A DNA stretch of 64,000 nucleotides from Gari tellinella (taxonomy: Eukaryota > Mollusca > Bivalvia > Cardiida > Psammobiidae), in NCBI GenBank assembly GCA_922989275.2, contig OV277861.1, positions 15,710,540 through 15,774,539 on the forward strand, in the 5' to 3' direction. The position numbers and the translations under genes are program-made. Positions 63,087 through 64,000 of the stretch are shown here, one piece after another. Numbering within the stretch: position 1 is the stretch's first letter; the number at the start of each line of letters is the position of its first letter. The notes beneath the pieces were generated by a model. That model worked only from the letters and a program-made list of their open reading frames with translations, had not been told where the DNA came from and ran no database searches.

Positions 63087-64000
63087 TGAAAAGGTCGTCT
63101 TATCATTTGTGATTTATAGATGCGGAAAAAACCCACCTGAAACAAAACACAACGCAATCAATATTAGTTCGCTGTATACCCAATAACTGCTGTCAAAATA
63201 CCTGAATTCAAAAACAAGCAGCACATTTGAAGTAGACGATAAACTATCAGTAATTGAGTTCTGCCAAAAAACAGTCGGAGATAGACAGTCAACTTTTTAA
63301 AGATATTTCAGTTTTGTGAGAATACCGACTACAAACTTGTTTTAATAATCAATATTTCAAATGCTGTCCTTGGAGTGTCGTTGAACTTTACGACTAACTT
63401 GCGTTTCGGTCGCGAATGGAATTACTTTTGTAAATGCTCTAGGGAAAAGACAACTCACAACCAGCTAATTACGTAACAGATTAAATTTTTCCCCGGCAAA
63501 TTTTACCGTCTACTATTACCGTTCCACAGTCGAAAGGCTATATAGGAATACCTACCAACAAGAAGTAGACCTTTGCCGAAATACGACTGCTTAGTTTTTG
63601 TGTTTAAAAATATTCAATATAATTCGTTTTACGAATAGCGTTAGAATAAGGTTAATCGTTCTGCTAAATGATAATTTTGTACTGACATGTAGATGATTCG
63701 CGAAGTTAGATACATTATATATCGTCACAAATATAAATTATGTTTACAATTGACCCTATCATTTGGTCGCCTTCAATGTACAAACTCAAATGAGTCTTTG
63801 TAGTTAATGCAATGTGAAATTACTGGTCAATGTCCCGAATTATAGCGTCTGGATGTTATACACGCTTAACTTTATTGTTAATTTTTGTTGTATTGATATG
63901 TTGTACGAACTGTATAACGTGACGGCTTAAAACCGAACCATCACGATAAACAGTTACATTTTATTATATTTATAAATACACAACCTTTCCTTTGTAAAGT
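63087..64000. other. No recognised feature
   Basis: AT-rich sequence to the window end, with no gene or repeat named. Confidence 0.45.

Overview
The window reads as non-coding, AT-rich animal DNA. It is most likely from a mollusc, and a heterodont bivalve of the Dreissena/Mya/Mercenaria kind is my best guess. Three things point there: a roughly 310-bp degenerate tandem-repeat element (24.2-25.6 kb) of a type I associate from memory with bivalve and oyster genomes; an L2/CR1-like non-LTR retrotransposon; and an extreme density of short hairpin MITEs. I found no convincing host protein-coding exon. Nearly all short open reading frames are chance, or translations of hairpin repeats (peptides such as DQTPRNAASD). 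The only recognisable coding remnants are three dead transposable elements: mariner (5.2-6.7 kb), Tc1 (21.0-22.0 kb) and an L2/CR1-like reverse transcriptase (27.0-30.7 kb).

Family names used below. A: TTAA-flanked, CCCTTTCA ends, hairpin core 1. B: TTAA-flanked, CCCTTTAC ends, core 2. C: TA-flanked, CAGTAAAACCTC ends, core 3. D: TA-flanked, CAGTGGAGAA ends, core 1. E: TA-flanked, CAG-CTCCCTCTCTACAAC ends, core 1. F: TA-flanked, CACTGAAAYCCCTCTAAACC ends. G: TA-flanked, CAGTCGAACYTCGATAT ends, core 4. H: CAG-flanked, GGGCCCGTTTTAC ends, core-1-like. I: hAT-like, CAGGGCTCCAGATAAG ends. J: a hairpin repeat with GGAATAATTCG arms. Core 1 is the palindrome around AACAGTTTGGATCC / GATCAGACGCCGCG. 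Core 2 is the palindrome around AAGCAGGCTGAAAGTAAAGC. Core 3 is around AAGCAAGGTGACAGTAAAAC.

Layout. 0-5 kb: MITEs of families C, J, E and D. 5.2-6.7 kb: a mariner relic. 7-20 kb: decayed hairpins, two tRNA-like sequences, hAT-like MITEs and a 132-bp perfect palindrome. 21-22 kb: a Tc1 relic. 22.3-26 kb: abutting TTAA elements, a C-homopolymer and the mollusc tandem-repeat element. 27-30.7 kb: an L2/CR1-like element split by a 1.3-kb foldback-like insertion with 9-bp target duplications. 31-38 kb: more MITEs and a weak promoter-plus-exon candidate. 38.9-52.0 kb: a direct tandem duplication of about 6.2 kb whose two copies differ by element insertions, giving in-window empty/filled site pairs. 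52-64 kb: a microsatellite, a second foldback-like element with nested insertions, and many MITEs.

The most interesting signal is the modular hairpin. The same 60-70 bp core-1 palindrome lies in the middle of elements whose ends and target sites imply different transposases (TTAA, TA and CAG targets). Its two arms stay matched to each other even where copies differ at several positions.
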